This document shows, in pieces, positions 14,465-23,157 of a stretch of 40,951 nucleotides of DNA. The position numbers and the translations under genes are program-made. Source of the stretch: DASYRM01 sp036004405 (lineage in GTDB: Bacteria > Acidobacteriota > Vicinamibacteria > Vicinamibacterales > UBA2999). How positions within the stretch are numbered: the stretch's first letter is position 1; each line of letters opens with the position of its first letter. The notes beneath the pieces were generated by a model that saw only the letters and a program-made list of their open reading frames with translations, was not told the origin of the DNA and searched no databases. The DNA is taken from assembly GCA_036004405.1 (NCBI GenBank), contig DASYRM010000051.1, forward strand, positions 1 to 40,951, given 5' to 3'.

Positions 14465-15525
14465 GAACGGGCGAGCTGCGGGCTCTTCTTGGCCAGCACG
14501 TCGTGCGACAGGAAGTCGTCTTCGTGCAGCGCCTTGGTGGTGACCATGCCGAGCACGGCGTCGAGCTCGTAGGGCGGGATGCCGCCCCCGGGCGACTTCA
14601 TCACGATGTCGGCGGCGGTGAGCACGTGCCCGCTCGGCAGGTCGTGCGCCACCACGAGGCTCTTGCCCATCTTGATGATCGGCGCGCGCTCGCTCTCGTA
14701 GACCTTCTTCTCGCCGTTTCCCATCGCCTGGAAGATCCGGTCGAGGTCGCGCACCATCTTGCGCAGCCCCACCGGCTCGAGCGAGAACGCGTGGTCGGTG
14801 CCCTTCATCGCCCGGTTGAGCGTGAAGTGCTTCTCGACGATGCGGGCGCCGAGCATGTAGGCGGCCACCGGCATGACGATGCCGTTGTCGTGGCTCGAGA
14901 AGCCGATCACGGCGCCGGGGAACCGCTCGCGGTAGGTGGCGATGACGCGCAGGTCGAGCTCGTCGGTCGCCGCCGGGTAGCCGGCCGTGCACTGCAGGAT
15001 CGACACCTGGGGATTGATCGGCATCACCGCGTCGTAGGCGCGCTGCACGTCCTCGAGCAGGGCGCCGCCGGTGGAGATGATCATCGGCTTGCCCATCCGC
15101 GCCACGTGCTGGAGGAGCGGCGTACTCTTCAGATCGCCCGAGGCGATCTTGAACGCCGGCACGTCGAGCGACTGCAGGAAGTCGGCGCTCTGCAGGTCGA
15201 ACGCGGTGGCGAAGAAGTCGACGCCGAGCTCGCGCGCGTACGCCTGCAGCGCGGTGTACTCGTCCCGCTCGAACTCGAGGAACTCGCGGTGCTCCCCGTA
15301 GGTGGCGCCGAAGCTGTTCTCGTTGTCGTACGGCTTGTTGTAGGCGGCGCGCGTGTAGAGTCCGCGGTTGTTCCGCTTCTGGAGCTTGACGGCGTTGGCG
15401 CCGGCCAGCTTGGCTTCCTTGAACAGCTCGCGCGCCTTCTCCAGGCTGCCCTGATGGTTGTGCCCGATCTCGGCAATCACGTAGCAGTGCGTCGTATCGC
15501 CAATCTCGTGCGTGCCGATTTTCAT
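14461..15525 (-). CDS. NeuB-family nonulosonic acid synthase with SAF domain (copy 1)
   Basis: A 354-residue PEP-dependent synthase. It would condense phosphoenolpyruvate with an aldose to give a 2-keto-3-deoxy acid. IAEIGHNHQGSLEKA opens the TIM barrel, and KIASGDL, STGG, LQCTAGYPA and EKHFTLNR follow. The last 60 residues are an SAF (antifreeze-like) domain. Near residues 47-80 it has VKLQKRNNRGLYT and an Asn/Tyr-rich NENSFGATYGEHRE insert, unlike the FQTHIAAAEST region of the second NeuB in this window. The two copies therefore likely use different substrates. ATG 15525 overlaps the preceding stop as ATGA. No NeuC lies in this cassette; the substrate may instead come from the transketolase. 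Confidence 0.88.
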   Translation of the reverse strand: MKIGTHEIGDTTHCYVIAEIGHNHQGSLEKARELFKEAKLAGANAVKLQKRNNRGLYTRAAYNKPYDNENSFGATYGEHREFLEFERDEYTALQAYARELGVDFFATAFDLQSADFLQSLDVPAFKIASGDLKSTPLLQHVARMGKPMIISTGGALLEDVQRAYDAVMPINPQVSILQCTAGYPAATDELDLRVIATYRERFPGAVIGFSSHDNGIVMPVAAYMLGARIVEKHFTLNRAMKGTDHAFSLEPVGLRKMVRDLDRIFQAMGNGEKKVYESERAPIIKMGKSLVVAHDLPSGHVLTAADIVMKSPGGGIPPYELDAVLGMVTTKALHEDDFLSHDVLAKKSPQLARS

Positions 15526-16508
15526 CGTACCTGCCACTGTCGTCTCCCGGCGGCGTCGAGGCCGCCCGATGCCGTCGCCCGAGCACCCGCGGGCGCGACG
15601 GCACGCAGCTGCGAGACCAGACGGTCCCAGCCGTATTGTCCCAGGGCGACGTCGCGGGCCGCCCGCCCGATGCGCCCGCTCTCCTCGGCGGTGGGTAGCC
15701 GGTCGCACTGATTGATGTCGATCACGCTGGCCATGTGCGCGAGGCCGGCCGGCGAGTGTTCGTCCAGATTGGTGATCACCGTGCAGCCGCACTCCATCGC
15801 CGCGTTCACCGTGGTGTTGTTGGCGCGCAGCCCCTTCTCGAAGAAGGCGGCGAGATAGGTGCTGTCGAGCAGGTGGTTGAACACCGCCGTGTCCGACAGA
15901 TACCCCATGAAGTAGACGTTGCCGTTGAAGATCGACTGCAGTTCCTCGAAGGTGACCACGAACGAGCCGTCGAAGCTGGTGTTCTCGTGCAGCGCGGTCG
16001 ACACGTAGACCGAGTAGGTCAACCCGGTCGCCTCGAGCAGCTCCTGCAGCCGCCGGTAGAGCGGCACCCGGATCTTGTGCGCCATCCCGAACGTGAACAC
16101 CGAGATGTCGGTGCGCATGAAGCGCTGCGGATTGAGGATGGTGCCGGGACAGAACAGCTCTTCGACATCCGGCCGCGCGTGCCGCAAGGTGTGAAAGAGC
16201 TCCGTGTTGCCCACGTAGACGCGAGCGGCCGACGCGACCAGGCGCTGCTCGATCGGCGTGTCCTCGAAGGCATGGAGGAAGAGCTCGAACTGCCCCTGGT
16301 GCGCCGAGGCCCAGAGGTCGAGGTCCTCGGCATCGCGTGCATCGAACTCGGAGAGCTTCACGGACAGCAGCGGACGCTCGAAGTTGCCGAGCTCGACCGC
16401 CCGGATGCCCACGACGTTGACGTCGAGATGTTTGGCGAGGATGGCATTGAACTTGGCGATGCCACAGGTCCAGGGATTGAGGTGGTACCCGGCAATACAA
16501 TCGATCAT
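15522..16508 (-). CDS. Putative GT-B glycosyltransferase
   Basis: A 328-residue protein that I recognise only loosely. It starts IDCIAGYHLNPWTCGIAKFNAILAKHL, which looks like the glycine-rich N-terminal loop of GT4-type enzymes. The C-terminal half (FFEKGLRANNTTVNAAMECGCTVITNLDEHSP) resembles the E-X-G-X-P nucleotide-sugar region. No signal peptide or membrane segment is seen. The final 30 residues, rich in Ala, Gly and Arg, look like an unstructured tail. It lies immediately upstream of NeuB copy 1 with an ATGA overlap, so it could transfer that cassette's sugar. This is inference from position. Confidence 0.6.
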   Translation of the reverse strand: MIDCIAGYHLNPWTCGIAKFNAILAKHLDVNVVGIRAVELGNFERPLLSVKLSEFDARDAEDLDLWASAHQGQFELFLHAFEDTPIEQRLVASAARVYVGNTELFHTLRHARPDVEELFCPGTILNPQRFMRTDISVFTFGMAHKIRVPLYRRLQELLEATGLTYSVYVSTALHENTSFDGSFVVTFEELQSIFNGNVYFMGYLSDTAVFNHLLDSTYLAAFFEKGLRANNTTVNAAMECGCTVITNLDEHSPAGLAHMASVIDINQCDRLPTAEESGRIGRAARDVALGQYGWDRLVSQLRAVAPAGARATASGGLDAAGRRQWQVR

Positions 16509-16518
16509 CAGGTGCCAC

Positions 16519-18246
16519 TCATCTTAACTGACTCAGCCCGTCCCCAGGGCCCTTGGCGTCGCCGAAGCACGGCAGCATGGCGGGGCCGTACGGCCGGCTC
16601 ACCAGGCCCCGTTTCGTGAGCACCCGTAGGGTGCGGCCGCCGTCGATCTCCACGCGCCCCTGCTCGACGTAGACGTCGCGAAGATACGGAGCCAGCAGCG
16701 GATACGCCGCGTAGTAGGGCTCGTCCTCGGCCAGGACGATCGGCACCGATTCGCGCCCGAGCCGGGCCATCAGAAAACGCGAATACCGCTCGTCCTCGTA
16801 GAACCCCGGCAGGAACGTGGCCCGGCCGCCGCCGAAGAGACGGCCGGACAGGCCCCCCACCTCGGGCGCATACGAGACGACCATGATCCGGTCGGAGGGC
16901 GCCGTACAGTCGTGAAGGTAGGCCGCCGCGCGGCCGCTCGGGCTCGTCGCGTCTTGACGGCGCAGCCCCTCGGGCAGTCCGGCCAGCTCCAGCGACACGC
17001 GGATGAACTGGGTGATGACGGCGACCGGCGACGTCAGCAGCCCGGCACGCAGCAGCTCGGTGCGCACCGACTGCAGCGACCAGATCGACAAGGCGGTGCC
17101 CCCCAGTACGGCGGCCGCCAGGAGCGCCGCCGCGGCGCGGCGGCCGAGGCCGCGGTGCCCGCCTTCGACGGCAATCGCGCAGAACCAGGCGGCCAGAATC
17201 GCCGCCGGCGGCCCCATGTCGCCAAACCGCGCTTCGAGACTGCCGCGCAGGAAGAACAGCGACAGCGGGATCGTCATGAGCCCGATGGCCAGCATGGCCG
17301 CGTCGCGCTCGTCGGCTCCGCGACGCATCCGGACCGCGGCGGCGAGCGCCGCCAGCCATCCGAGCGCCACGAACAGGTAGTAGATCCACGCCTCCGAATT
17401 GGCCTCGCGCTCGAAGTTGGCGCGCACCGGCTCGGAGACGTGGATGTCGGGCACCGGCCAGTCGAGCGTGGTGCGCTGCGCCTCGCGGGCGCTCATACTG
17501 CGCGCGTTCTGAACGTAGGCGACGAGCCCGGCGTGACGCTCGACCCAGTAGAGCGACGGCGCGAGGAGCAGCAGCGTGATGGCCGCGTAGGCGGCGGCAC
17601 GTCCCAGCCGTACCCATCCCGAAGACGGGCCGCTGCACCCCAGCACCGTCAGCGCCGCGATGCCGCAGTAGATCGCGTAGTCGTGCCGGAAGAGGAACGC
17701 GACGGCGGTCGTGGCCGCCATGGCGGCGATCCGCCACCAGCGGGGCGTGCGCGAGTAGCGGATGACCAGCAGGCTGATCGTCGCCAGCGCCAGCACCTTG
17801 GGATAGCCGTACAGCTTCGGCGACAGCAGGGCGGCGAGCACGGCCGTGACGAGCGCCACCGGCCAGGGCACGATCGCGGCGCCGGCCACGAAGGTGAGCG
17901 CCGCTGCCGCGGCGACGCCGATGACGGTGAGCCACGCTTCCGAGCGCAGCGTGCGGCCGCCGAGGCGCTGCGCGAGGGCCGACAGCTCGTAGGTGAGCGA
18001 CGGCCGCGCGCCCTGCAGCCCCGAGTCGAGGAAGTCGCGCAGCGGCTGCTCGCCCGCTTCCACCTGCCAGGCCTGCGCGAGGTGGACGAAGTGATCGTTG
18101 TCGAAACCGCCCAAGGCTCCGCCGAGCGTGTTGAAGCGGTAGCTGGCGACGAAAAGGAAGAGGAGCGCGGCCACGATGCCCGTGGTGGTGAGCCGCGGAC
18201 GCCAGCCGCCGGGGCGGCCGCCGCCAGGTCCACGCTTACCCGGCAT
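16519..18246 (-). CDS. Polytopic GT-C-like membrane protein (paralogue of 28977-30959)
   Basis: A 575-residue inner-membrane protein with about ten hydrophobic segments and a soluble C-terminal domain. The first loop has YRFNTLGGALGGFDNDHF with acidic residues, then GEQPLRDF, and FLFRHD occurs between later helices. This pattern is compatible with GT39/ArnT-type lipid-linked sugar transferases. The C-terminus contains a conserved SDRIMVVSYAPEV...GFYEDERYSRF block. The same landmarks occur in the 660-residue protein at 28977-30959. The ATG at 18246 was chosen over an upstream start because it cuts the overlap with the preceding GT2 to 11 bases. Glycan transfer or polymerisation on the outer face is inferred. 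Confidence 0.7.
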   Translation of the reverse strand: MPGKRGPGGGRPGGWRPRLTTTGIVAALLFLFVASYRFNTLGGALGGFDNDHFVHLAQAWQVEAGEQPLRDFLDSGLQGARPSLTYELSALAQRLGGRTLRSEAWLTVIGVAAAAALTFVAGAAIVPWPVALVTAVLAALLSPKLYGYPKVLALATISLLVIRYSRTPRWWRIAAMAATTAVAFLFRHDYAIYCGIAALTVLGCSGPSSGWVRLGRAAAYAAITLLLLAPSLYWVERHAGLVAYVQNARSMSAREAQRTTLDWPVPDIHVSEPVRANFEREANSEAWIYYLFVALGWLAALAAAVRMRRGADERDAAMLAIGLMTIPLSLFFLRGSLEARFGDMGPPAAILAAWFCAIAVEGGHRGLGRRAAAALLAAAVLGGTALSIWSLQSVRTELLRAGLLTSPVAVITQFIRVSLELAGLPEGLRRQDATSPSGRAAAYLHDCTAPSDRIMVVSYAPEVGGLSGRLFGGGRATFLPGFYEDERYSRFLMARLGRESVPIVLAEDEPYYAAYPLLAPYLRDVYVEQGRVEIDGGRTLRVLTKRGLVSRPYGPAMLPCFGDAKGPGDGLSQLR

Positions 18247-19180
18247 CGCCCCCCCGCGCAGCCGGGGGCGGCGTGGCGGCTTCCACCAGGTAGGCCGGCC
18301 GGCCACGCGATTCCTCGAGCGCGCGCCACAGGTATTCACCGACGACGCCGAGCGCCAGGAGCTGCACGCCGGTGAACGCCGACATCGCCGACACGAGGAG
18401 CGTCAGGTTGCCGCTTCCGGTGCGCATCCAGCGCGTCAGGCCGAACCCCGCCAGCAGCACCGCCAGACCCAGCGCCGCCAGCCCGCCATAGGTGCAGGCG
18501 CGCAGCGGCGCTGCGCTGAAGCCGGTCACCGAGTCGATCACCAGCTTGATCTTCTTCGCGCGGGTCCAGCCCGACCTGCCGCCGGCGCGCGGCTGCTTCT
18601 CGTACTCGACGTAATCCTGGCGGAATCCCATCCAGGTGATGAGCGCGAAGACGCTGGCGTGCCGCTCGGGAAACCGGCGGAACGCGTCGATGACCGCACG
18701 GTCCACCAGGAACACGTCGGCACCGCGCGCCGGCATGCCGGTCATGCCCACGACGTTGCGCATGATCCAGTAGTAGACGGCGGCAAAGCCGAGGTGCGCG
18801 CCGGTGCCCGGCTGCACGCGGCGCGACGCCCACACCACCTGCGCTCCCTGGCGCCAGCGGTCGAGCAGCGACTGCAACAGCTCGGGCGGGTCCTGCAGGT
18901 CGCCGGCGAGCATCACCGCGGCGTCGCCGTTCGCGTGGTGCAGCCCGCAGCTGATCGCCGTGTGAGAGCCGGAGTTGCGGCTCAAGCGGAGGCCGCGAAT
19001 GCGGGAATCGGCCTGCGCGAGACGGGCGAGGATGTCGAAGGTGGCGTCGGCCGAGTGGTCGTCGATCACCAGCCACTCCCAGTCGTCGCCCACCGTCCCC
19101 GCGAGCGCCGCGGCCAGCCGCGCCCGCATGGCCTCGAGGTTCGAGGCTTCGTTGAACGCGGGAGTGATGATCGAGAGCAT
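18236..19180 (-). CDS. DPM1/GtrB-like GT2 glycosyltransferase
   Basis: A 314-residue GT2 enzyme of the dolichyl-phosphate mannose synthase type, expected to charge undecaprenyl phosphate with one sugar. SIITPAFNEASNL, VIDDHSADAT and the catalytic DLQDPPE (94-100) are clear. Two C-terminal hydrophobic segments (about 230-300) would anchor it in the membrane, as in GtrB/ArnC. It directly precedes the polytopic GT-C-like protein. That pairing is the usual arrangement for making and then using an undecaprenyl-phosphate sugar outside the cytoplasm. It starts at ATG 19180, six bases after the aminotransferase gene. Confidence 0.88.
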   Translation of the reverse strand: MLSIITPAFNEASNLEAMRARLAAALAGTVGDDWEWLVIDDHSADATFDILARLAQADSRIRGLRLSRNSGSHTAISCGLHHANGDAAVMLAGDLQDPPELLQSLLDRWRQGAQVVWASRRVQPGTGAHLGFAAVYYWIMRNVVGMTGMPARGADVFLVDRAVIDAFRRFPERHASVFALITWMGFRQDYVEYEKQPRAGGRSGWTRAKKIKLVIDSVTGFSAAPLRACTYGGLAALGLAVLLAGFGLTRWMRTGSGNLTLLVSAMSAFTGVQLLALGVVGEYLWRALEESRGRPAYLVEAATPPPAARGGDAG

Positions 19181-19186
19181 GCGCGG

Positions 19187-20329
19187 TCAGCCGCCGAGCG
19201 CGCAGGTGAGCGAGCTCACGACGCGGGCCTGTTCCTCGTCGGTCATCTGATGGAAGAGCGGCAGCGCCACGGCCGTGGTCTGCGCTTCCTCGGAGCGCGC
19301 CAGCGAGCCCGCGGCCCTCCAGGTGCCCGGCGGGTAGGCGGCCTCGAGGTGCGCGTTCATCACCCCCCGGCGCGTGGCGACGCCGTCATCGAGCATGCGC
19401 TGCATCACCAACCGTTGATCGGCGCCGCGCAGGCGCACTGCGTAGGTCTGCCAGTTGCTGCGCGCCCAGGCCGGCTCGTGCGGCACGATGACGCGCGGGT
19501 GGCCGGCCAGCGCCGCGTGGTAGCGCGCCGCCAGCGTGCGCCGCCGCTCGACGATCGCCGGCAGCCGCCGCAGCTGCTCGCGGCCGATCGCCGCCTGGAT
19601 GTCCGTCATCCGATAGTTGAAGCCGACCGTCGGGTAATCCTCGAAGACGACCTGCGCGGACGCGTGACGCACGGTATCCGGTACGCTCATGCCGTGCTGG
19701 CGGAGCCGGCGCAGTCGGGTGTCGGTCTCGGCGTTGGCGGTGACGATCATGCCGCCGTCGCCGGTGGAGAGCAGCTTGCGCGGGTGGAACGAGAAGCACG
19801 CCAGGTCGCCGTGCGGCCGCCCGATGCGCTGCCACCCGCCGTCCCATACGATCTCGCTGCCGATCGCGCAGGCGGCGTCTTCGATCACCGGGATGGACCG
19901 CGCGTGCGCCAGGGCCAGCAGGCGCGAGAGGTCACACGGCATCCCGAGCTGATGCACCAGGAGCAGGGCCCTGGTGCGCGGCGACAGCGCCGCCTCGACC
20001 AGCGCCGGGTCGATGTTGAACGTGTCCAGCTCGACGTCCACGAACACCGGCACGGCGCCGCAGTAGCGGATGGCGTTCGCGGTGGCGATGAACGAGTGGC
20101 TGACGGTGACCACTTCGTCCCCCGGCGCCACGCCGGCGGCCAGCAGCGCCAGGTGCAGCGCGGTGGTGCAGCTCGACACCGCGCACGCGTGGGGGGCGCC
20201 GACGGCGGCCGCAAACTCCTCCTCGAAGGCCGCCACCTCGGGCCCCTGCGTCACCCACCCCGACAGGATGGCCCGGCGCGCGGCGTCGGCCTCGGGTTCG
20301 CCGAGCACGGGGCGGGCAATGGGAATCAT
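19187..20329 (-). CDS. DegT/DnrJ/EryC1/StrS family sugar aminotransferase (copy 1)
   Basis: A PLP-dependent nucleotide-sugar aminotransferase of 380 residues. The PLP lysine is in FHPRKLLSTGDGG (about 185), with the ring-stacking Asp in VIEDAAC (about 151) and SSCTTALHLAL near residue 52. It would transfer an amino group from glutamate to a 4- or 3-keto sugar nucleotide. ATG 20329 overlaps the epimerase stop as ATGA, and the longer upstream frame is a shadow. With the adjacent SDR epimerase and the hexapeptide acyltransferase it forms an amino-sugar N-acylation set. It is only distantly similar to the second DegT at 22045-23157, so the sugars probably differ. Confidence 0.9.
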   Translation of the reverse strand: MIPIARPVLGEPEADAARRAILSGWVTQGPEVAAFEEEFAAAVGAPHACAVSSCTTALHLALLAAGVAPGDEVVTVSHSFIATANAIRYCGAVPVFVDVELDTFNIDPALVEAALSPRTRALLLVHQLGMPCDLSRLLALAHARSIPVIEDAACAIGSEIVWDGGWQRIGRPHGDLACFSFHPRKLLSTGDGGMIVTANAETDTRLRRLRQHGMSVPDTVRHASAQVVFEDYPTVGFNYRMTDIQAAIGREQLRRLPAIVERRRTLAARYHAALAGHPRVIVPHEPAWARSNWQTYAVRLRGADQRLVMQRMLDDGVATRRGVMNAHLEAAYPPGTWRAAGSLARSEEAQTTAVALPLFHQMTDEEQARVVSSLTCALGG

Positions 20330-21330
20330 CGGGTCCAGTTGCGAACCGTTTCCCGTTCGAGCAGCTGCTCGGGCGTCGCCGGCTGCGACTGGTACCACGC
20401 CAGCAGCGCGCGCAGCCCGTCCTCGAGCGACGTACGGGCCGTGTAGCCGAGCAGCGCCTGCGCCCGTGACATGTCCGCACACAGGCGGAGCACGTCGCCC
20501 GGCCGCGGCCGATCGTGCTCGATCGCCGCGTCGGGCCGGCCCGCCACCGCGGCCACCTGCCGCGCCAGCTCGTTGATCGTCACCTCGCGGCCGCTGCCCA
20601 GATTGATCGTCTGGCCGATCGCGCGCGGCTCCTCGCCCGCCTGAATGATGCCCGCGGCGCTGTCGCTCACGAACGTGAAGTCGCGCGTCTGCGTGCCGTC
20701 GCCGAACGCGATCATCGGCCGCCCCGCCAGGCAGCGCAGCAGGAACTTCGGAATCACCTCGCCGCTGTCGCCCTCGTGGTGCGAGCGCGGGCCGAAGGTA
20801 TTGAACGGCCGCACGACCACGGTGGGATAGCCGTAGGTTTCGAAATACGCGCGCGCGTAGCACTCGCCCGCCAGCTTCGAGCCGCCGTAGACGGTGGAGG
20901 GAAACGTCGGGTGCTCCTCCGTCATCGGCACCCAGCGCGCCGTGCCGTACACCTCGGAGCTGGAGACGTAGACGAAGCGCGGCACGCCGGCTTCTCGGCT
21001 GGCGCCGAGCAGCTGCAGCGTGGCGGTCGCGTTGACGTCGTGGTTCTCGCGCGGCGAGTGCACCGAGTGGCGGACGCCCAGGCAGGCGAGGTGGTAGACG
21101 ACGCTTGCCTCGCGCAGGTGCGGCGCCACCGCGCCGGAATCGCGGATGTCCTTCTCCAGCAGCGTCACGCGATCGGAGAGCACGCCGGCGAGATTGTCGC
21201 GTTTTCCGTTCACGAGGTTGTCGATCACCACGACGCGATCGCCGCGCGTGGCCAGCTGCCGCACCAGCTCCGATCCGATGAACCCCGCGCCGCCGGTCAC
21301 GACGATGGTCGAGCGCCCCGCCTCAGACAT
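20326..21330 (-). CDS. NAD-dependent epimerase/dehydratase (extended SDR)
   Basis: A 334-residue extended SDR acting on a nucleotide sugar. GGAGFIG is at residues 13-19, SSSEVYG supplies the Ser/Thr site, and YGGSK gives Tyr about 148 and Lys 152. NTFGPR and DFTFVSD follow, as in UDP-glucose 4-epimerase/UDP-glucuronate decarboxylase relatives. Whether it epimerises or dehydrates cannot be decided from sequence. I chose ATG 21330, which overlaps the acyltransferase by 8 bases. An in-frame GTG at 21363 would overlap by 41 bases and add an atypical basic leader. It is coupled to the aminotransferase by ATGA. Confidence 0.88.
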   Translation of the reverse strand: MSEAGRSTIVVTGGAGFIGSELVRQLATRGDRVVVIDNLVNGKRDNLAGVLSDRVTLLEKDIRDSGAVAPHLREASVVYHLACLGVRHSVHSPRENHDVNATATLQLLGASREAGVPRFVYVSSSEVYGTARWVPMTEEHPTFPSTVYGGSKLAGECYARAYFETYGYPTVVVRPFNTFGPRSHHEGDSGEVIPKFLLRCLAGRPMIAFGDGTQTRDFTFVSDSAAGIIQAGEEPRAIGQTINLGSGREVTINELARQVAAVAGRPDAAIEHDRPRPGDVLRLCADMSRAQALLGYTARTSLEDGLRALLAWYQSQPATPEQLLERETVRNWTR

Positions 21331-22042
21331 CCGTCTCTTTCTCGCCTGGTTCGTGCCCGTCACGCCAGCGGACGAACCGCGCCGGCACGCCGGCGACGAT
21401 CGCGAACGCGGGGACGTCTGTGGTCACGACCGCCCCGGCGCCGACAATGGCGCCCTTTCCCACCGTCACGCCAGGCAGCAGCACGGCGTTCACGCCGATG
21501 TCGGCCCAGGCCGCCACGCGCACCGGTTCGATCTGCAGGTCGGTCTCGATGATCGGCACGTCGGCCGGCACGCCCGTGTGCTGCGACCCGAGCACCTTGG
21601 CGCCCGGTCCCCACCCCACCGCCTCCTCGAGCACCAGATCGCGGGCGTCGAAGTAGCTGTGCGGCCCGAGCCAGCAGCGGTCGCCGATGACGCAGCGGCC
21701 GTCGAAGCGGCCCTGGATGAACGCCTGCTCGCCGATCACGACGCCGTCGCCGATTTCGAAGGTCTCGGGATGCCGCGCCATCGCGCCGCGGCCGACGCGC
21801 ACGCCGTGTCCGAAGCGCTTCGCCAGCGCCCGCCATACCGCCCGGCGCATGCGCGCGTCGCGCTCGTTGTCGCCAAGCGCGTGCGCGGCGGCGAGGTCCA
21901 GCAGCTCGTCGCGCGAGTGCTCGCGCCGCAGCCGGTCGGCCAGCTCCAGTTCGTCGGGGGGATCGAGCGTCGTGATCTGGCGGCCATGCACGGCCGGCAC
22001 CACGCGCGCAACGCCATCACCACCCGAGCCCTCTCCCGACAT
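21323..22042 (-). CDS. Left-handed beta-helix acyltransferase (NeuD/WbpD-like), copy 1
   Basis: A 239-residue hexapeptide-repeat acyltransferase. The C-terminal two thirds show repeated (I/V)G-X4 turns from about residue 80 on and the closing segment LLPGVTVGKGAIVGAGAVVTTDVPAFAIVAGVPARFV, typical of acetyl-CoA-dependent sugar O- or N-acetyltransferases. The first 75 residues are a charged, probably helical extension with no match I recognise. ATG 22042 lies two bases after the aminotransferase stop. It may acylate the amino sugar made by the flanking aminotransferases. The precise acyl group and acceptor are unknown. Confidence 0.82.
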   Translation of the reverse strand: MSGEGSGGDGVARVVPAVHGRQITTLDPPDELELADRLRREHSRDELLDLAAAHALGDNERDARMRRAVWRALAKRFGHGVRVGRGAMARHPETFEIGDGVVIGEQAFIQGRFDGRCVIGDRCWLGPHSYFDARDLVLEEAVGWGPGAKVLGSQHTGVPADVPIIETDLQIEPVRVAAWADIGVNAVLLPGVTVGKGAIVGAGAVVTTDVPAFAIVAGVPARFVRWRDGHEPGEKETDV

Positions 22043-22044
22043 CT

Positions 22045-23157
22045 TCAGGCAGTCGATCCTGCCGGCAGCCCGGCCTTCAGCAGCCCGGCGACGGTGCCGA
22101 TCTGCGCGGCGGTCAGCTCGGGGAACATCGGCAGCGACAACACGTCGCCGGCCACGCGTTCGGAGACCGGGAAGTCGCCGGCCTTGTAGCCGAGATCCTG
22201 GTAGGCCGGCTGGAGATGTACCGGAATCGGATAGTGCACGCCGGTCTGGATGCCGACTTCCCCGAGCGCCGCGCGCCAGGTGTCGCGCTGCGCCAGGCGC
22301 ACCGGATAGAGGTGATAGACGTGGCGGCAGCCCGGGCGTTCGACCGGCGGGAGGACCGCAGTACCGGCGAGCTGGCGCGCGTATTCCGCCGCGTTGGCGC
22401 GCCGGGCTTCGGTCCACGCGTCGAGGTGGCGGAGCTTGACGCCGAGCACCGCACCCTGCACGCCATCCATCCGGTAGTTGAACGCCTTGAATTTGTGCTC
22501 GTAGCGCACTTCCTCGCCCCACGCGCGCAGCAGGCGGATGCGCGCGGCGAGCGCCGGATCGTCGGTGACCACGGCGCCGCCCTCGCCGTAGGCGCCGAGA
22601 TTCTTGCCCGGATAGAAGCTGAAGCAGCCCAGAAGCCCCATCGACCCGCACGGGCGCCCCTTGTACTTGGAGCCGTGCGCCTGCGCCGCGTCCTCGATAA
22701 CCGGGATGCCGTGCCGGCGCGCGATCGCGAGGATCGGATCCATGTCGGCCGGCTGTCCGTACAGGTGTACCGGCATGATGGCCCTGGTGCGCGGCGTGAT
22801 GGCGGCTTCGAGCCGGGCCGGATCCATCGTCCAGTAATCGGGCTCCACGTCCACCAGCACCGGCTTCGCACCCGCGTATTCGATCGCCGCCACCGTCGCG
22901 ACGAACGTATACGGCACCGTGATCACCTCGTCGCCGGGGCCGACGCCGGCCGCGAGCAGCGCCAGATGCAGCGCGCTCGTGCCGCTGTTCACCCCCACCG
23001 CCTCCCGGGTGCCGCAGAAGGCCGCGAAGTCCTTCTCGAACGACGCCACCGCGGGACCCAGGATGAACGCCGCCTGTTCGAACACCTTCAACACCGCCGC
23101 GTCGATCTCGGGCTTCAGGGCGCGGTACTGCGCCTGCAAATCCACGAACGGAATCAT
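22045..23157 (-). CDS. DegT-family aminotransferase, WbpE/WlbC-like
   Basis: A 370-residue PLP enzyme. It shows FVDLQAQYRALKPEID at the start, VNSGTSALHLALLA (about 57), VIEDAAQAHGSKYKG (Asp about 156) and the PLP lysine in FYPGKNLGAYGEGG (about 185). This sequence type is characteristic of WbpE/WlbC, which aminates UDP-2-acetamido-3-oxo-glucuronate. It sits directly after a Gfo/Idh oxidoreductase and close to a hexapeptide acetyltransferase, the same three functions as wbpB-wbpE-wbpD. ATG 23157 overlaps the previous stop as ATGA. The UDP-GlcNAc 6-dehydrogenase (WbpA) needed upstream is not in this window. Confidence 0.88.
   Translation of the reverse strand: MIPFVDLQAQYRALKPEIDAAVLKVFEQAAFILGPAVASFEKDFAAFCGTREAVGVNSGTSALHLALLAAGVGPGDEVITVPYTFVATVAAIEYAGAKPVLVDVEPDYWTMDPARLEAAITPRTRAIMPVHLYGQPADMDPILAIARRHGIPVIEDAAQAHGSKYKGRPCGSMGLLGCFSFYPGKNLGAYGEGGAVVTDDPALAARIRLLRAWGEEVRYEHKFKAFNYRMDGVQGAVLGVKLRHLDAWTEARRANAAEYARQLAGTAVLPPVERPGCRHVYHLYPVRLAQRDTWRAALGEVGIQTGVHYPIPVHLQPAYQDLGYKAGDFPVSERVAGDVLSLPMFPELTAAQIGTVAGLLKAGLPAGSTA

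Noticed and set aside
18176..20446. Plus-strand open frame of 756 codons
   Set aside because: It covers three well-supported minus-strand genes, has antisense-type composition and no recognisable motif.
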